Of a stretch of 64,000 nucleotides of DNA, positions 12,525 through 23,600 are shown piece after piece. Every line of letters begins with the position of its first letter. Position 1 is the stretch's first letter. The position numbers and the translations under genes were made by a program. Source of the DNA: Cristatella mucedo (Eukaryota > Bryozoa > Phylactolaemata > Cristatellidae); the NCBI GenBank assembly GCA_009760855.2, contig WPIO01000025.1, positions 355,001 through 419,000 of the forward strand. The letters are read 5' to 3'. The notes under the pieces were generated by a model. It was not told the DNA's origin, did no database searches, and saw nothing but the letters and a program-made list of their open reading frames with translations.

Positions 12525-13236
12525 TCAATCTCCAATGCTGTAATTGAATTTATCATGTTGAGCAACAAGAATATGGGCTTTGAGAGACATTCTGCATCCC
12601 ATGTTAGCATAGTTCTTTATAAAAGCTTGAACCAGCTGCTCATAGATTTCAGCCTTGCAGTTGCCGAGAAAGCCGTGAACCAACGAAGCAAAACTGTTCC
12701 GAGTCGCTTGCTCTGTCATGTTCAGCTTCAGCTGGGAATTTGTCACACGCTCTGCGATCTTCTTTATCTGTGGTCCAAAGTACATACCAGCTTTGACCTT
12801 TGCCTCCGACAGCTTCGGAAAGATACCTTCGAGGTATTTGAAGGCTGCTTACTCATTGTCTAGAGCCATGACTGGTGGCATCAACGTCCCCGAGGGTCTG
12901 CCAGCATCTCCCACTTGATTTTGTTCCCTCCAGTACAGAACTCGGTCACTGTGGCGAGCACCTTTTTTTATATTTTGCCTCGGCGTCTCGGCTGTCCCAT
13001 TGGCAAAGAAAGCAAGGTTTCACTTCGTGAAACCACGTTGGATACCCATCAGGAATGACATTTCTTTGAAGTCTTCAAAGACATCTCACCCATGCTCGCC
13101 ATACTTCAATGTTCTCAGAAGCATCTTTCCAGTGGTTATCTTTATGTTGCACATAGTCGGCCGTATGGAAAGACGGGCAGCTCTTTCCCTTTACAAAGCA
13201 GTACGGCTTGTAGGCGTTTGGATGCAATGTCTATGA
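12525..13236 (-). pseudogene. Broken transposon-type ORF (FLCxWDSR / MSLKxHxL family)
   Basis: Reading the minus strand from 13,236 downwards, several frames give TALLCKGK...FPYGR, then GFTKW...CFLCQWDSR, then FGPQIKKIAE, SFASLVHGFLGNCKAEIYEQLV and MGCRMSLKAHILVAQHDKF. This order matches an uncharacterised family repeated in many arthropod and cnidarian genomes, whose intact members continue into a GERFHQD motif. That family is probably carried by transposons; its official name is not known to me. The copy is interrupted by stops and frame changes and is not functional. Confidence 0.6.
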
Positions 13237-13252
13237 TTAGGGACCATTCACT

Positions 13253-13440
13253 CGATATACAGGCGATTCATTGTGGTCGTGATAGCCCACGAGATAAGAT
13301 GCTCGTTCTTCACGACCGAGGTCCGGTGTTCAAATCCTGCAGTGGGCGATTCCTTATTGCCAATTGCAATTGGTGGGGGTTAAGGCTCTGCTGCTGCTAT
13401 GCAAATCAGGCTTTTAAAACAGATATTATTATTATTAGTA
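13253..13440 (+). mobile_element. SINE1 copy
   Basis: The B-box-like GGTGTTCAAATCC sits before the family-specific GCAGTGGGCGATTCC TTATTGCC body. The 3' end, CTGCTATGCAAATCAGGCTTTTAAAAC, runs into (ATT)n. The A-box region is diverged. Confidence 0.65.
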
Positions 13441-13796
13441 TATATAGCCTCAATTAGATCAAATTGTTGCTGAAGCACGGTCCATCTTGCCTAATGAAGA
13501 ATTTGGAGAAGTGGTGATGCTAACTCTGATCTGTTGCTTTCATTCACACTTTCATCCAAGAAGCTCCTTTCCTCGAGTCTAACTGTCAGACGCTCAGCTG
13601 TGGACATGGTAAGAATAAGGTCTCCGATCGAGGTTTTTCTGGTTGGGCAAGTGTGGTGTTCCCTTCTTAGCCGCATCTGTGAAGTTGGAATCTGAATCTT
13701 CAATAGCTCCTTTGCTGTCCGACTTGCTGGCCTCTCTCTTGGGGATGGCTGATCCCTCTCTGGACGGAGTGGCAGTGGGGATGGGGAGCTCAGGCT

Positions 13797-13800
<4 letters not shown>

Positions 13801-13880
<80 letters not shown>
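13801..13880. repeat. (TC)n microsatellite, 80 bp
   Basis: Forty uninterrupted TC units. They create a false Arg-Glu-repeat frame on the minus strand and a Ser-Leu-repeat frame on the plus strand. Confidence 0.98.
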
Positions 13881-13883
<3 letters not shown>

Positions 13884-14844
13884 GCGCTGCTGAGGCGACG
13901 GTGGGTGAATGAATGTGTGCGCATACCTGATAAGATGTACTCTCATGCCAGTTTGACGCTTGGATAGGTTTGCCATGCAGAAGTAGCAGCTGCTTGAGTG
14001 GTCAGTTGGTTATCGCCAAATTGTTGGGACTCGAAACTTCCTGGCTCTCTATTCTCACATGTAACAGCCAGCAAACATATAAGAAGTATGTGAATTAAAG
14101 AAATGCGCACGTTATTTAATATTGTGCAAGAAACTCTACCGGGCGAACACCAACATTTTACCTCACCTTCAAGAGTTCTCTTGCAGTGTTCGCATGTGGA
14201 ATGAGATCCGTGGGGCTCAATCCCCGGCAGGCCTTCCGAAGTATGCTTCATAGGCCTCGCACATCTTAAGAGATACTGTCACAGAGCATCTTTTGCTCTT
14301 GTCTTGATAAATTGTACACGCGTCTAGCAGAATGCGTCTGCTGGCTGCTAGCGACTACGTGGTGCCACGTCAACTAAATATGGCTTCAGTTTTCTCATAC
14401 TCGGCTATAGTATAAACTATCATGTTCGTGTAACGGAACTGAACCGTTACACTTCCATGGATACTACTCTACAGTGTTACGTCCGCTTAACCCACATTAC
14501 TTCGGGTAGATGCACCACGATTTTTAACGAGTGCGAACCTGCCCTCTTCACCGAAAACGTCCTCATAGCTAGATTTTTTCAAAATATTGTTATTCTGACG
14601 CTTGAATCAAATTATGTGTGGCAACATGGCTATTTTTTATTTATTGTAGCCATGAGGGATTAGGAAAATGCTATTTCTACGCGACGATATAAATAAATTG
14701 AAATTCAAAGTAGCCTCTCGATGCCATGTCAATCAAATGAGGCAACTCACTACTCTTCTACTCTGCGATAGCATAAACTAAACTGTTGGTCAAAGGCACC
14801 AGTACTGTTACAGCAGAAGCTGAAAGGAAGAGCCGTTCTCTCAG
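13881..14844. other. Intergenic; weak direct repeats and one hairpin
   Basis: No gene was recognised. A 9-bp stem with a 7-base loop lies at 14,428-14,452 (GTGTAACGG / CCGTTACAC). Sequence around 14,360-14,450 is weakly repeated at 14,718-14,815 (shared GATAG/TATAG CATAAACTA block). Confidence 0.4.
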
Positions 14845-15015
14845 GCGACAGCGTGCTGGAGAGAGACTAGGGAAGCAGGCGGAAGCACGATGAATTCACG
14901 AAGCCGAGGCCACTCGTCAGTCGCGAAAGCAGCAGCGTGCTGGAGAGAGACTGAGAAGCAGGCAAAGGCACGATGAATTCGCGAGTCGAAATTCTTCCGC
15001 CCAAATGTTGCCGAG
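14845..15015. repeat. Local tandem repeat of a dispersed family (first locus)
   Basis: The block CAGCGTGCTGGAGAGAGACT...GAAGCACGATGAATTC occurs at about 14,847 and again at about 14,933, a period near 86 bp. The distal part (GAATTCGCGAGTCGAA...AAACCTAG) recurs in diverged form at 61,635-61,690, so this is a dispersed repeat and not a purely local one. Confidence 0.6.
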
Positions 15016-16939
15016 CTAAAACCTAGCCGACACTATCGTTCATGCTGCGAAGCAACGGACCGATGCACCCATCGTGAGGAGATCTGTTGGCGTATAATTC
15101 AGAGGACTGGTAATCTCTCTAGCCGCGGAGACAAATTTAGCGACGAGTTCAATAGAGGCGGGCTCGAAGGAGGCGAGAGAAGAAGAGCGGGGCATTGTGG
15201 GAGCTGCAGTAGTCCGATAGGGACGGTAGTGTCCTAGGGGGATCGAGTCCCTAAGCTGTTCTTTCTCACCTGCGAAGAATTAGCAGAAGCGCTCTGCTAA
15301 ATCGCAATTGTTGGATTCACCGGTCAGAATGCTTGCTTGGGAGCGTTTGGTTAAAAAAATGCTCGATAGTGGACATTAACATTTTTCAACGATTGATCTG
15401 CGATTCGAGTACTTCTCTACGAAACTTGGATTTGGCATTAAGCGTGAGTTCCGCCGCGTCAGTGTAGGCATTTGCTAGCTCTGGCGAAGAGCAGGCAGCA
15501 CTCAATCGAGCGTGCACACAGCTAAGAGCCCATCGAAACCGCGAGCCCGTTCGAAGGCGGGAACTTCGAGGGAGGAAGGACCGAAGAGTCGAGTGCGACG
15601 ACGAACTGGCTAGACGGATTTAACTACCGAAACTGCGTTCCGTTAGACACCTTCGAGGCTCCCGATCTACAGGAGGAGTGTCTTTGCGATTTCTTGTTAG
15701 CTTTTGCCTATCGATAGACCTTGGCAAATCGGCAAAATTTCTGCGAGAGTGGGATAGATAAGATACATCGGGTGCTACACGTTTGCTTGGAAGGCTGTCG
15801 CTGGCTGGTTTCAAGTCAAACGATAGCAGGCACACGTGACGACGATGTAGAGCAGCTGCAGCCAGTTTCGGCCAGCGAGGTCTCGCCGCTCCACTTAGGA
15901 TAGAAGGAGGAATTCGTCCAGGGGCGACCGAGTGAGCCTGATTTGGGCCTGGAATTTGTTCTGCAGCCTAGCGAAGGCATGTTGAGCCGGCTGCTTCTGT
16001 GGCACTGCACTAAAAACCACTGCAGTCCCACCAGCGACGGAGCAGCAGGGTTTCTTAAACAGAAGCCGTCGCGACGAGCTGTCTACCTCCTGGGCTTCTT
16101 TCTCTTGTCGAGACGGAGCTCGATGGCCAGCTCTAGTACGCAAGAAAGTCTCTCTCGGCGGGCGTGAGGGCTATATATGCGAACCGGAGCTGGGCAGAGC
16201 AGCAGCCGATCATGCTCGGTGCGCCGACAGGATTGGACTGGACAGCGCCAAACGCAAAGCCCGACGTCCGCCTTTCAGCCTCTAGACGTCGGGCGAGCCC
16301 AGCTATCGTGTATGACGCCGAACGCCGCCTGTCGGCTATCCGAAGCGAGATTGACTGGGCTTTAAATAAGTAAAAGATTAGCTGATTCAACAGCCTCATT
16401 CTCGCGGACCGCCGACGAGCCAATGCAGCGACTATCGATAGCATCCACGTCGGCGGCAAAATATAAAGGCTCCGCTCTGCCGCTCGGACTCACCACTGCC
16501 GCCAGGGTCTCCAGCCAGCCAGTGCAGTTCAAGCAGCTCACGCCTGGCCGTGCCTCACCTGGCGTCTCTTCACCTGGCGGGCCAAGGCCCTGAGGCTTTC
16601 AGTTGCACTATCTGCTCGGCAGATCCGCTCTGACAGCATCGAGCCTGGCTAGCTTCGAACACTCTCTTCGAGAAGCCACTGGGAAGCCGATAGTCTTTCG
16701 CATGCGCTGCTACTGCTTTGAAGTTCCTGCATGTGCGTCGAGGGATCGCCGCGGCCGGTTCGTACCTTTATAACTGTCAAAATGTGCAGTCGCAGATGCA
16801 GATCGCACAGATTCAGACACACTGCCGTCCGGTCGAGCATTACATACCGCCGTCTTCGCTCTAGTGCCACTCGCTATAATCTCTCGACGGCCAGATCCAC
16901 TATTTAAATTCGCCAATTCTTACTCAACTCCAGCTCAAA
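15016..16939. other. Intergenic, no recognised gene; possible promoter-like TATA at 16,463
   Basis: GC-rich sequence without a convincing exon. A TATAAAGG at about 16,463-16,470 precedes a GC-rich stretch and could be a core promoter, but no ORF or spliced product can be tied to it. Confidence 0.3.
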
Positions 16940-17085
16940 ATGCCGAGCTGGTTTCGCACAGCGGTTAAGGTGCTCGCCCCGACCAAGGTCTGGCCGAGGT
17001 CGTGGGCTCGAGCCACGTAGCATATGTAAAGCGCCCGAACAGAGGTCAAGTTCTCTTAAGGCGCTGTACAAATAAATTATATATT
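16940..17085 (+). mobile_element. SINE2 copy (complete-looking)
   Basis: The tRNA-like head TGCCGAGCTGGTTTCGCAC has the B-box-like GTGGGCTCGAGCC. It is joined to the LINE-A type tail GTAAAGCGCCCGAACAGAGG...TTAAGGCGCTGTACAAATAAA and ends in AT-rich sequence. Confidence 0.75.
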
Positions 17086-17349
17086 ATATCATATGGAATG
17101 CCTAGAGACAGCGGAAGTGCTTACTCAGCTCCGGCGACGACTTTGTCCTTTAGTAATCACTCCGCTTAACCGTCGACTCTCGGCGACTCAATCTGCAACC
17201 TCTTGACATTTCACAATTGTGTCCTGCTGTCGTGTCGAGTGCTGACATTAGATGTAGTAAGAGCTTTATTCTCAATAATAGACATCGCGAGGACGACATA
17301 CCAAGATCTCTTTTCTTCGATTCCATTCGGGGTTTGTAGCAGTACGTAT

Positions 17350-17412
17350 TTGGTGGTAAAGTACTCGTACTTCACGAGCCCAAGTCTTGGGCTCGTACCA
17401 TTCAGCATACAG
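17350..17412 (+). mobile_element. SINE2 fragment
   Basis: GGTAAAGTACTCG...GTCTTGGGCTCGTACC followed by CATTCAGCATA aligns with the B-box half of SINE2. It is truncated on both sides. Confidence 0.45.
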
Positions 17413-18063
17413 TCCTATATAATCGGCTGCAAGGGGTGGGGTGCTAGCCTCTAAGCTCTTCTGCAGCTATACCAAGTGTGTAATGAGACTGTCGAATCAG
17501 CCGACCTTTGCTGAACGCCAGGCCGGTGGCTCAGCCTACGCACTTTTTAAGGAACCATTAAAGCCATCGCCGACATCGAGGGGCACGACCCTCGACGATG
17601 GTGCAGTGAGGGCGACGAATGACTTGACAGGATCGCCAGCCGCAGGCACCGGCTTCGTGGTCGCAGACGTGCTGGAGGGCCTGCCCGAGCCCAGCGTCTA
17701 GCCGATGAACGATTGCCATCCGTCGAATGACAGAAGGGGCTTGGTGGCAATTCTAATCCTGTGTTTTTTTTCTCTTGCGGCCATTCACTCGCATTGGTAT
17801 TTTACCAGCAGGGGCTGTATTGATTGTGTGCGACCTTTACGGTCATGCATGTTCCGAGTGACCCACATCTTCACATCGCTTCCCGCCCCCTCTGGCCCCT
17901 TTCTGCCCCCTCCCCCCCCCCCGCCTCCGAGCTCGGCCACATGTGCTCTTCGCACGAACGAAAGGGAGACAGCGTGTTGGGATTCGAGAGTTCCTCTCAA
18001 GCTTGCGATAGTCAGCCCTCAAGTCACCCGGCTGACGGCAACTCTTCAAGGCTCAGTCTTCTA

Positions 18064-18182
18064 AAGCGCAAACACTAAAACGCAATCCCGAAAAAGCATA
18101 CGGAGTTTGCAAACAAAACCTGGTGTGTGAGTGTGTGTGTTCACGCGTGCGTGTGTTCGCGCGTGCGTGCGTGCGTGCGTGC

Positions 18183-18226
<44 letters not shown>

Positions 18227-18355
18227 ACGCGCGTGTATAGAATCCGAATCTAATATTAGCAGGGGTTGCCTTTTTTCGAAGAACTGAGCAGTTTTCCTAT
18301 TCACGCTGTTTGCTTATTTTTGAAGTATCGTGCCCTTGACATTATGCCTGGAATT
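18064..18355 (+). repeat. Dispersed repeat R, first copy, with embedded (GT)n
   Basis: It begins AAACACTAAAACGCAATCCC, contains a (GT/GC)n tract at about 18,125-18,237, then GAATCTAATATTAGCAGGGG and CGTGCCCTTGACATTATGCC. Further copies lie at 18,876-19,096, 34,258-34,350 and 35,333-35,535. In three of the copies a GT tract of differing length sits at the same point, so the microsatellite is part of the element. Confidence 0.75.
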
Positions 18356-18875
18356 TCTAAAGCGTACTTCTACGAACCAAAAGTAACCGAGGCCAAAAGC
18401 CGTAAGCAGTGGCTCATCGCTATTCGCGGTTACCTGGAATGCTTACTTTACAAACTAAAGCCGAAGTAAGTCGGCAACGTACGACCTCTACTAATCAATA
18501 ACAGAGACGCTGGCTTTTTTTACCGTAAGAATGTCTTAGCCCCCCACCTTGCTTTGTATTCCGAAGAGGAAGCAGTGGTATTCTAGATTAGCGATTGCTG
18601 GATGCATGCGATAGAGCTCATGGAGGATAGGAGGCGAACGACCCTCGATGGTGGCCCACTCTTGTCGACGACGCCGTTCCACCGCTAGCGGAAGCAGTAG
18701 TCCCCATTTCACTTCCGCTACGCAGGCTGTAGCAGCTAATACGGCGGCGTCGCTTAGCAGAGGCAGGCGAACTTACCACTTTGGCCCATAGGCACTGTGC
18801 CCATTGCAGAAACTTAAACATGGAATCCAGCGTCTCTATATCGTAAACCGTAAACTCAAAATCAAATTCATCAAA

Positions 18876-19096
18876 CACTAAAACGCAATCCCGAAAAAGC
18901 ATATGGAGTTTGCAAACAAAACCTGGTGTGTGCGCGCGTGCGTGCGTGTGTGTGTGCGTGTGTGTGCACGCGCGTGTATAGAATCCGAATCTAATATTAG
19001 CAGGGGTTGCCTTTTTCGAAGAACTGAGCAGTTTTCATATTCTCGCTATTTGCTTATTTTTGAAGTATCGTGCCCTTGACATTATGCCTGGAATTT
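18876..19096 (+). repeat. Dispersed repeat R, second copy
   Basis: It lies about 810 bp downstream of the first copy, in the same orientation, with a shorter GT tract. The downstream flank (GATGACCCTGCCGG...AAGGCGTAGCAAGC) is shared with the copy at 35,333-35,680. Confidence 0.75.
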
Positions 19097-19239
19097 CGAG
19101 ATGACCCTGCCGGCCATGCCCCAAACAAGGCGTAGCAAGCAAACTGTCAGAACGTATGGCAAGCCTACGTAATGAAGTTCTGAGAAAGGATTGGTGCACT
19201 AAGAAAAGACAACCATTAGCTGCCTTTCGGAAGAAGCAT

Positions 19240-19974
19240 ATAGCGATCTAGGTAGCAGGTTTGTAGGAGATATCAAAAACCAGCCGCGTGGAGTATGGCT
19301 CTATTACTGCTGGCCACTGGCGCAGGTGGGCGAAATTATGTCATCTTGGACCTGCTGCCGAAATGTACATTTTAAAGGAGCGCTCGCGGCGGGAAATCAT
19401 GCTACGGTAGTTTTCCGTGGCTGCTTGCAAATTAAAAAGGCGTTTTTATCTTTATTTCGGCTACAATCTGTGGGAAACTGCCAATTCTTGGGGTGCATCA
19501 CTGCTTCTGGCGGCTAGCTCGGGTTGTGGGCGGGAATGCCACCAGCAAAATCGACGACCCGACGCTGACCAAACGCCGTCAGCGGATTGGGCAGCGGCGG
19601 CCGCTCTCGAGTGGCGGAGGCGGCGCGGCGTCTATCAAGAGCGCTTGCGTCGCTATGACTCGCAGATCGCATGACTGTCAGATAGTCCACGTCCATTGCA
19701 TCGGCTAACTGCGCTACCAAGACGCGGCCGTCTAGAACCTTGTAGAACCTACTACTACTGATGGTTCGCGAGGAGTCCCATATCGAGGCCCAGCGGAGGG
19801 GCCAAAATTGGGGGGGGGGGGGAGCCCGAGACGGCTGCGAACTGCGGCTTGGCTTAGGATAGCCACCGGCCCTCCATCGGGTCCGTCGAGCGTGACCTAC
19901 GTCTCGGCTCCGCAGCGGACAAGCAGAGACCTTAGCCGGGAAGCGCCGCTACGGCCCTCGCCGCTACGGCTACC
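19240..19974. other. Upstream flank of MAT, no gene recognised
   Basis: GC-rich toward its end, with a G-run at about 19,810. No exon was recognised. Confidence 0.35.
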
Positions 19975-20188
19975 ATTGAACCGGCGCGGCAAAGGCTAGA
20001 AAAACGCCGCCAGCGCCATAGAGACGCTGGTGGTGCCTGCAACTCTCGCGAGCGTCTGCTTCGCGGTTTGAATTCCTCTCGCGACCTCCCCCGACTTCTA
20101 ATGCGACTCCTAATTCAAGCCCCGACAAGCATGAGCAAATTTGCTGTGGCTTACTTCGGGTGAGCCTTTTTTAATGAAGGACTCCTTC

Positions 20189-20281
20189 GGGATCCTTCGA
20201 AACTGTTCTCGCGGCGAGCCACTGCCGAGCGGGCGGGATCCTTCGAAACTGTTCTCGCGGCGAGCCGCTGCCGAGCGGCAG
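20189..20281 (+). repeat. 46-bp tandem duplication upstream of MAT
   Basis: The unit beginning GGGATCCTTCGAAACTGTTC starts at 20,189 and again at 20,235. The equivalent site in the duplicated copy B (about 36,491-36,540) has a single unit. Confidence 0.85.
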
Positions 20282-20579
20282 CGGCGGCCTGAATAGCGCT
20301 CGCCGGCATTCAATGCGCGGGCGCCGCGTCGCGCTTCCCGTGGACGTCCGAGCCAGCTCTCGGACCGCAGCGAATTTGTCGAGGGCTTCGACGCCGCGCT
20401 CGAGCAGCACGGCGTCGGCTCATTGGGACGGCCGCCTTCCTTACCGCGCGGACTCGCCAGCGCCCCAGCGGACGCCAGTTTCCGGAACAACCGCCAATCC
20501 CACGAGCGCCGGGTTGGGTCAACGTCCGAACGCTGTTACGCCTACTGCGCTAGGGACATGCGCGGCACGCTCACATGGT

Positions 20580-20604
20580 CACGTGAGCCATCGCCCTATA
20601 AAAA
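20580..20604 (+). promoter_or_regulatory. MAT2A: Likely MAT core promoter: E-box plus TATA
   Basis: CACGTG (20,580-20,585) sits inside the near-palindrome CTCACATGGTCACGTGAG. TATAAAAA follows at 20,597-20,604, 37 bases before the ATG at 20,641. Typical TATA spacing would put the transcription start around 20,627-20,632 and leave a very short leader. In copy B both elements are mutated (CTAGAAAT replaces the TATA). Confidence 0.6.
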
Positions 20605-20640
20605 CCATCGGCGGCCTCGTGGCCGCGTCGGTTTTAGAAA

Positions 20641-23600
20641 ATGTCCGGTTCCAATGCTGGTGGTAATGGTCTCGCAGAAGAAGACGGCATGGCCGAGGCA
20701 AGCATGCCGGAGGAAGGGCGCTTTCTATTTACGTCAGAGTCGGTCGGAGAGGGACATCCCGGTAAATAGCTGGTCGTGAGCGGTGGCGGATTAGGCACGG
20801 CTGCGTTCGCGTGCGATCCCCCTCCACCAACACCGCCACCGCCACCGCCGCCACCACCACCACCACCACCCCTCCTCGGCTATGGGGCTGCGACTAAGGA
20901 CGCGCCGGCGTTCCTTAGTATGCACATCCGATGGCTGGTTGTCCCGTGTCTTGCCCTGTGCTCGAGTCTTAGGGCTCGCATCGGTTCAGCGGCTCGGCTC
21001 GTTCGACCGCAGACGCAGCATTGTAGTGTTGGCCGATCGCCAGAGCGCCGACGCCGCTGCCGCCTGCGCTCTCGTGGTGCGGCAGTGGAGCGCGATCGAG
21101 CGATACTGAGTCTCTGCTGATCAAGGCTGCTGGCGCCTCTTGGGGAACGAGCTCGCGAGGCTATCAGGGAAAATAGGGCGAGGGCGCTACGACGAGGGTG
21201 GTCGTCATGGTTTTGGCGACGGGGCGGCGATAGTGGCTGAGGCAGCAGCCACCCGTGTTAGCTTTACTATCGTGTATGCCTCGTCTGCAGCCGACGGTGT
21301 GTTCCTGCGCGATTGTATTCGGAGTACATCGGCTGTCTAGGCTGCCAAGCTTTTCAAGGCTGGCTCGTCGGCTGCGACAGCAGTTAGACAGGCCACCTCG
21401 GGAGGTCGTCAGTGTAGCTGGCTTCGTGGTTTTGTGGCTTTGTGGCATCTCGCCATCCTTATCGGCTGTAAGCTGGCAGAAAGCTTGCATATGCACCCGA
21501 GATGGCCTGTGGTAGAGAGGGCGACGCTGGCCTTCCACCATGCCCGAAAGCCACCGGTTAACCTTTGTGATGCTCGGACAGTTGCTGCAGCTACGCGAAC
21601 AAGCAACAAATCCAATGTTCTTGCATGATCTTGCTGCTTCGCTTTCCTGCGATCTAAGCAGCAGCCGTTCGGCACCGCTAGCAAGGCCCCCCTCCAGTAG
21701 CAGCTTTGAGATGGTATCGGTCAGTATCTAGTGGTTCGGTTCGAACCACCTGTAGAGAGGACATTAACTGCCGGTCCTCGATGTCGTTGATTAATTTGCA
21801 CTGTTCAATTGTGGATATGGCCAATAGCGGGCACTCCGATTGCTGTTAATGTCGAACGGTAGCCAGTTTATATGCTTCTCCATCCTCTTGACTCAGTTTG
21901 GTTGCTAGCGTTAGCTGCATCCGGGCACTGATTAAACCACTCAGGAGCTACATGGCCAGTGCTAGAAAGGAGCCTGTGTCCTCGCTCAGCCTGACGATTT
22001 GCCCCCTAAGCCGCTGCCCGAGCTACCCCACTCCGATATCGGATCAGCTAGCTTGTTGGCTGCTGTGGCAACATGGTCACAATTGAATTCGCGAGCACCA
22101 GGCTTTACTTCCTGGGTGCTGCCCGTGCGAGCAGTAGCTATGCATCCAAGCCGAGCTTCGATGTCCCTTTCGCTCTAGTACTGCAGCACCTGTCGATGGA
22201 TGCCCCTTTATCCTTTCTTGGACACGCTGTGCTGGTTGAGTGGCAAGTCTGTGTGCTATGCCCTAAGTGGCTGAGAACCAAAGGGATCTAGTAAGTAGCA
22301 GGTGCTCATCCTGCATCTGGTCTTTGCCTGCATCGCGGTCTTGGTGGTGGTGCTGACCTTACTGGGCTGCAGCTGCTTGTTTTACTGTCTGTCGCACGAT
22401 GCGATTGCATGCCTGTCACGGCAGCTTGTTTTGACCTCCACGAGCATACGCCTTGCACTGTAAAAGCTCTAAGCCCGACCCACACCTAGCATGTCGTGTT
22501 CGTGGGCGCAGTTTGGCTCAGCCATTGGCTTGGGGCACTGTGCCAGCAGTAGTCAGCCGAGCAGTCAGCTGACGCCTCATTATGCTCGACAACCAGCTCT
22601 GCATTCTGGCCTCTGCTTGCATTTCCGACCAGGCCTGCACTTATACATTGTCACCGCGTGAGCTCATTCTAAAGCCTGTGTTTACACGGTGAGTCCTGCT
22701 TCCTACCTACTTCAGTCTTCCTATTTGTAGTAGTAAGTTTACACGGTCAGTCTTCCTCTAAGTCTTGCTTCCTACTCGCTCCAGACCCACCCACGGTGTT
22801 CATGGAAAATTGCTTTTGGTAGGGAGGTAGGAAACGACCCCTCTCGATGCACCACCCGGTGAATTGTAACCTTCCGCGATTGCTTTTATTGCCTGCCAAA
22901 CTTTTTGAAGCATTGAATAAAGCCTGCCCTCGAAGGGGCCAGTGATTGGTCGTTTGCTAAATCTTGCCCGAGTCTTGGCCAAGAAGTAGCCCCACGTTCG
23001 GCTGCCGAGTCTTCTTCGATAAGTCTTCCATAAGTCTTGGGCATACCCATATTGGTGTTGTACAACCAAGACTCGAGTAAATAGGATAGGAAGCAAGACT
23101 GGCCGCGTGCACCTGGCTATATAGTGACTCAATCGTTTTCACTTTATTTGCTGATGTGCTAATTATGCCTGCTCTCTGGCAGCCAAGTGTGTGCTTGCCT
23201 CGGCACTTCGATTGTCTGCAGTCCACGGGTTGACAATGTGTTGCTTATGTGCTGCTCTTGATATGCCCGGTGTTTAGCATGGATAATGTTTTCGAACGGT
23301 TACACAGCTAGTCGTAAAGCCACGACAGCTGTGCAGTCGGCTACTGATGTGCTGCCTGGTTGGTTTCGGGCAACGGTTTGCCCTGCCCCCTTCGCCCCTT
23401 GCCCTCATGCTCTACCCTACTCCACTGATTGCCATTCTAGCTCCTTCACACTCTCTGCAACCGCTCCCAGCGTATCGTCTAGGGGTGCCCATTGGTTGTG
23501 CGAGCTGTGCCTGCAGTGATGGTCTATCGCCTTGCAGACAAGATGTGCGACCAGATCAGCGACGCCATTCTCGATGCACACCTTCGCCAGGACCCGAATG

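Noticed and set aside
13491-13976. A 161-codon minus-strand frame with a long Arg-Glu repeat
   Set aside because: The repeat is the (TC)n microsatellite; the flanks show no homology.
20110-20522. GC-rich Arg/Ala frames on the minus strand upstream of MAT
   Set aside because: They sit in promoter sequence, repeat in copy B with frameshifts, and contain no known motif.
20626-20640. Trans-splice acceptor just before the MAT ATG (GGTTTTAG)
   Set aside because: A TATA box at 20,597 already explains a start here, copy B lacks the TTTTAG, and no spliced leader is known from the window.
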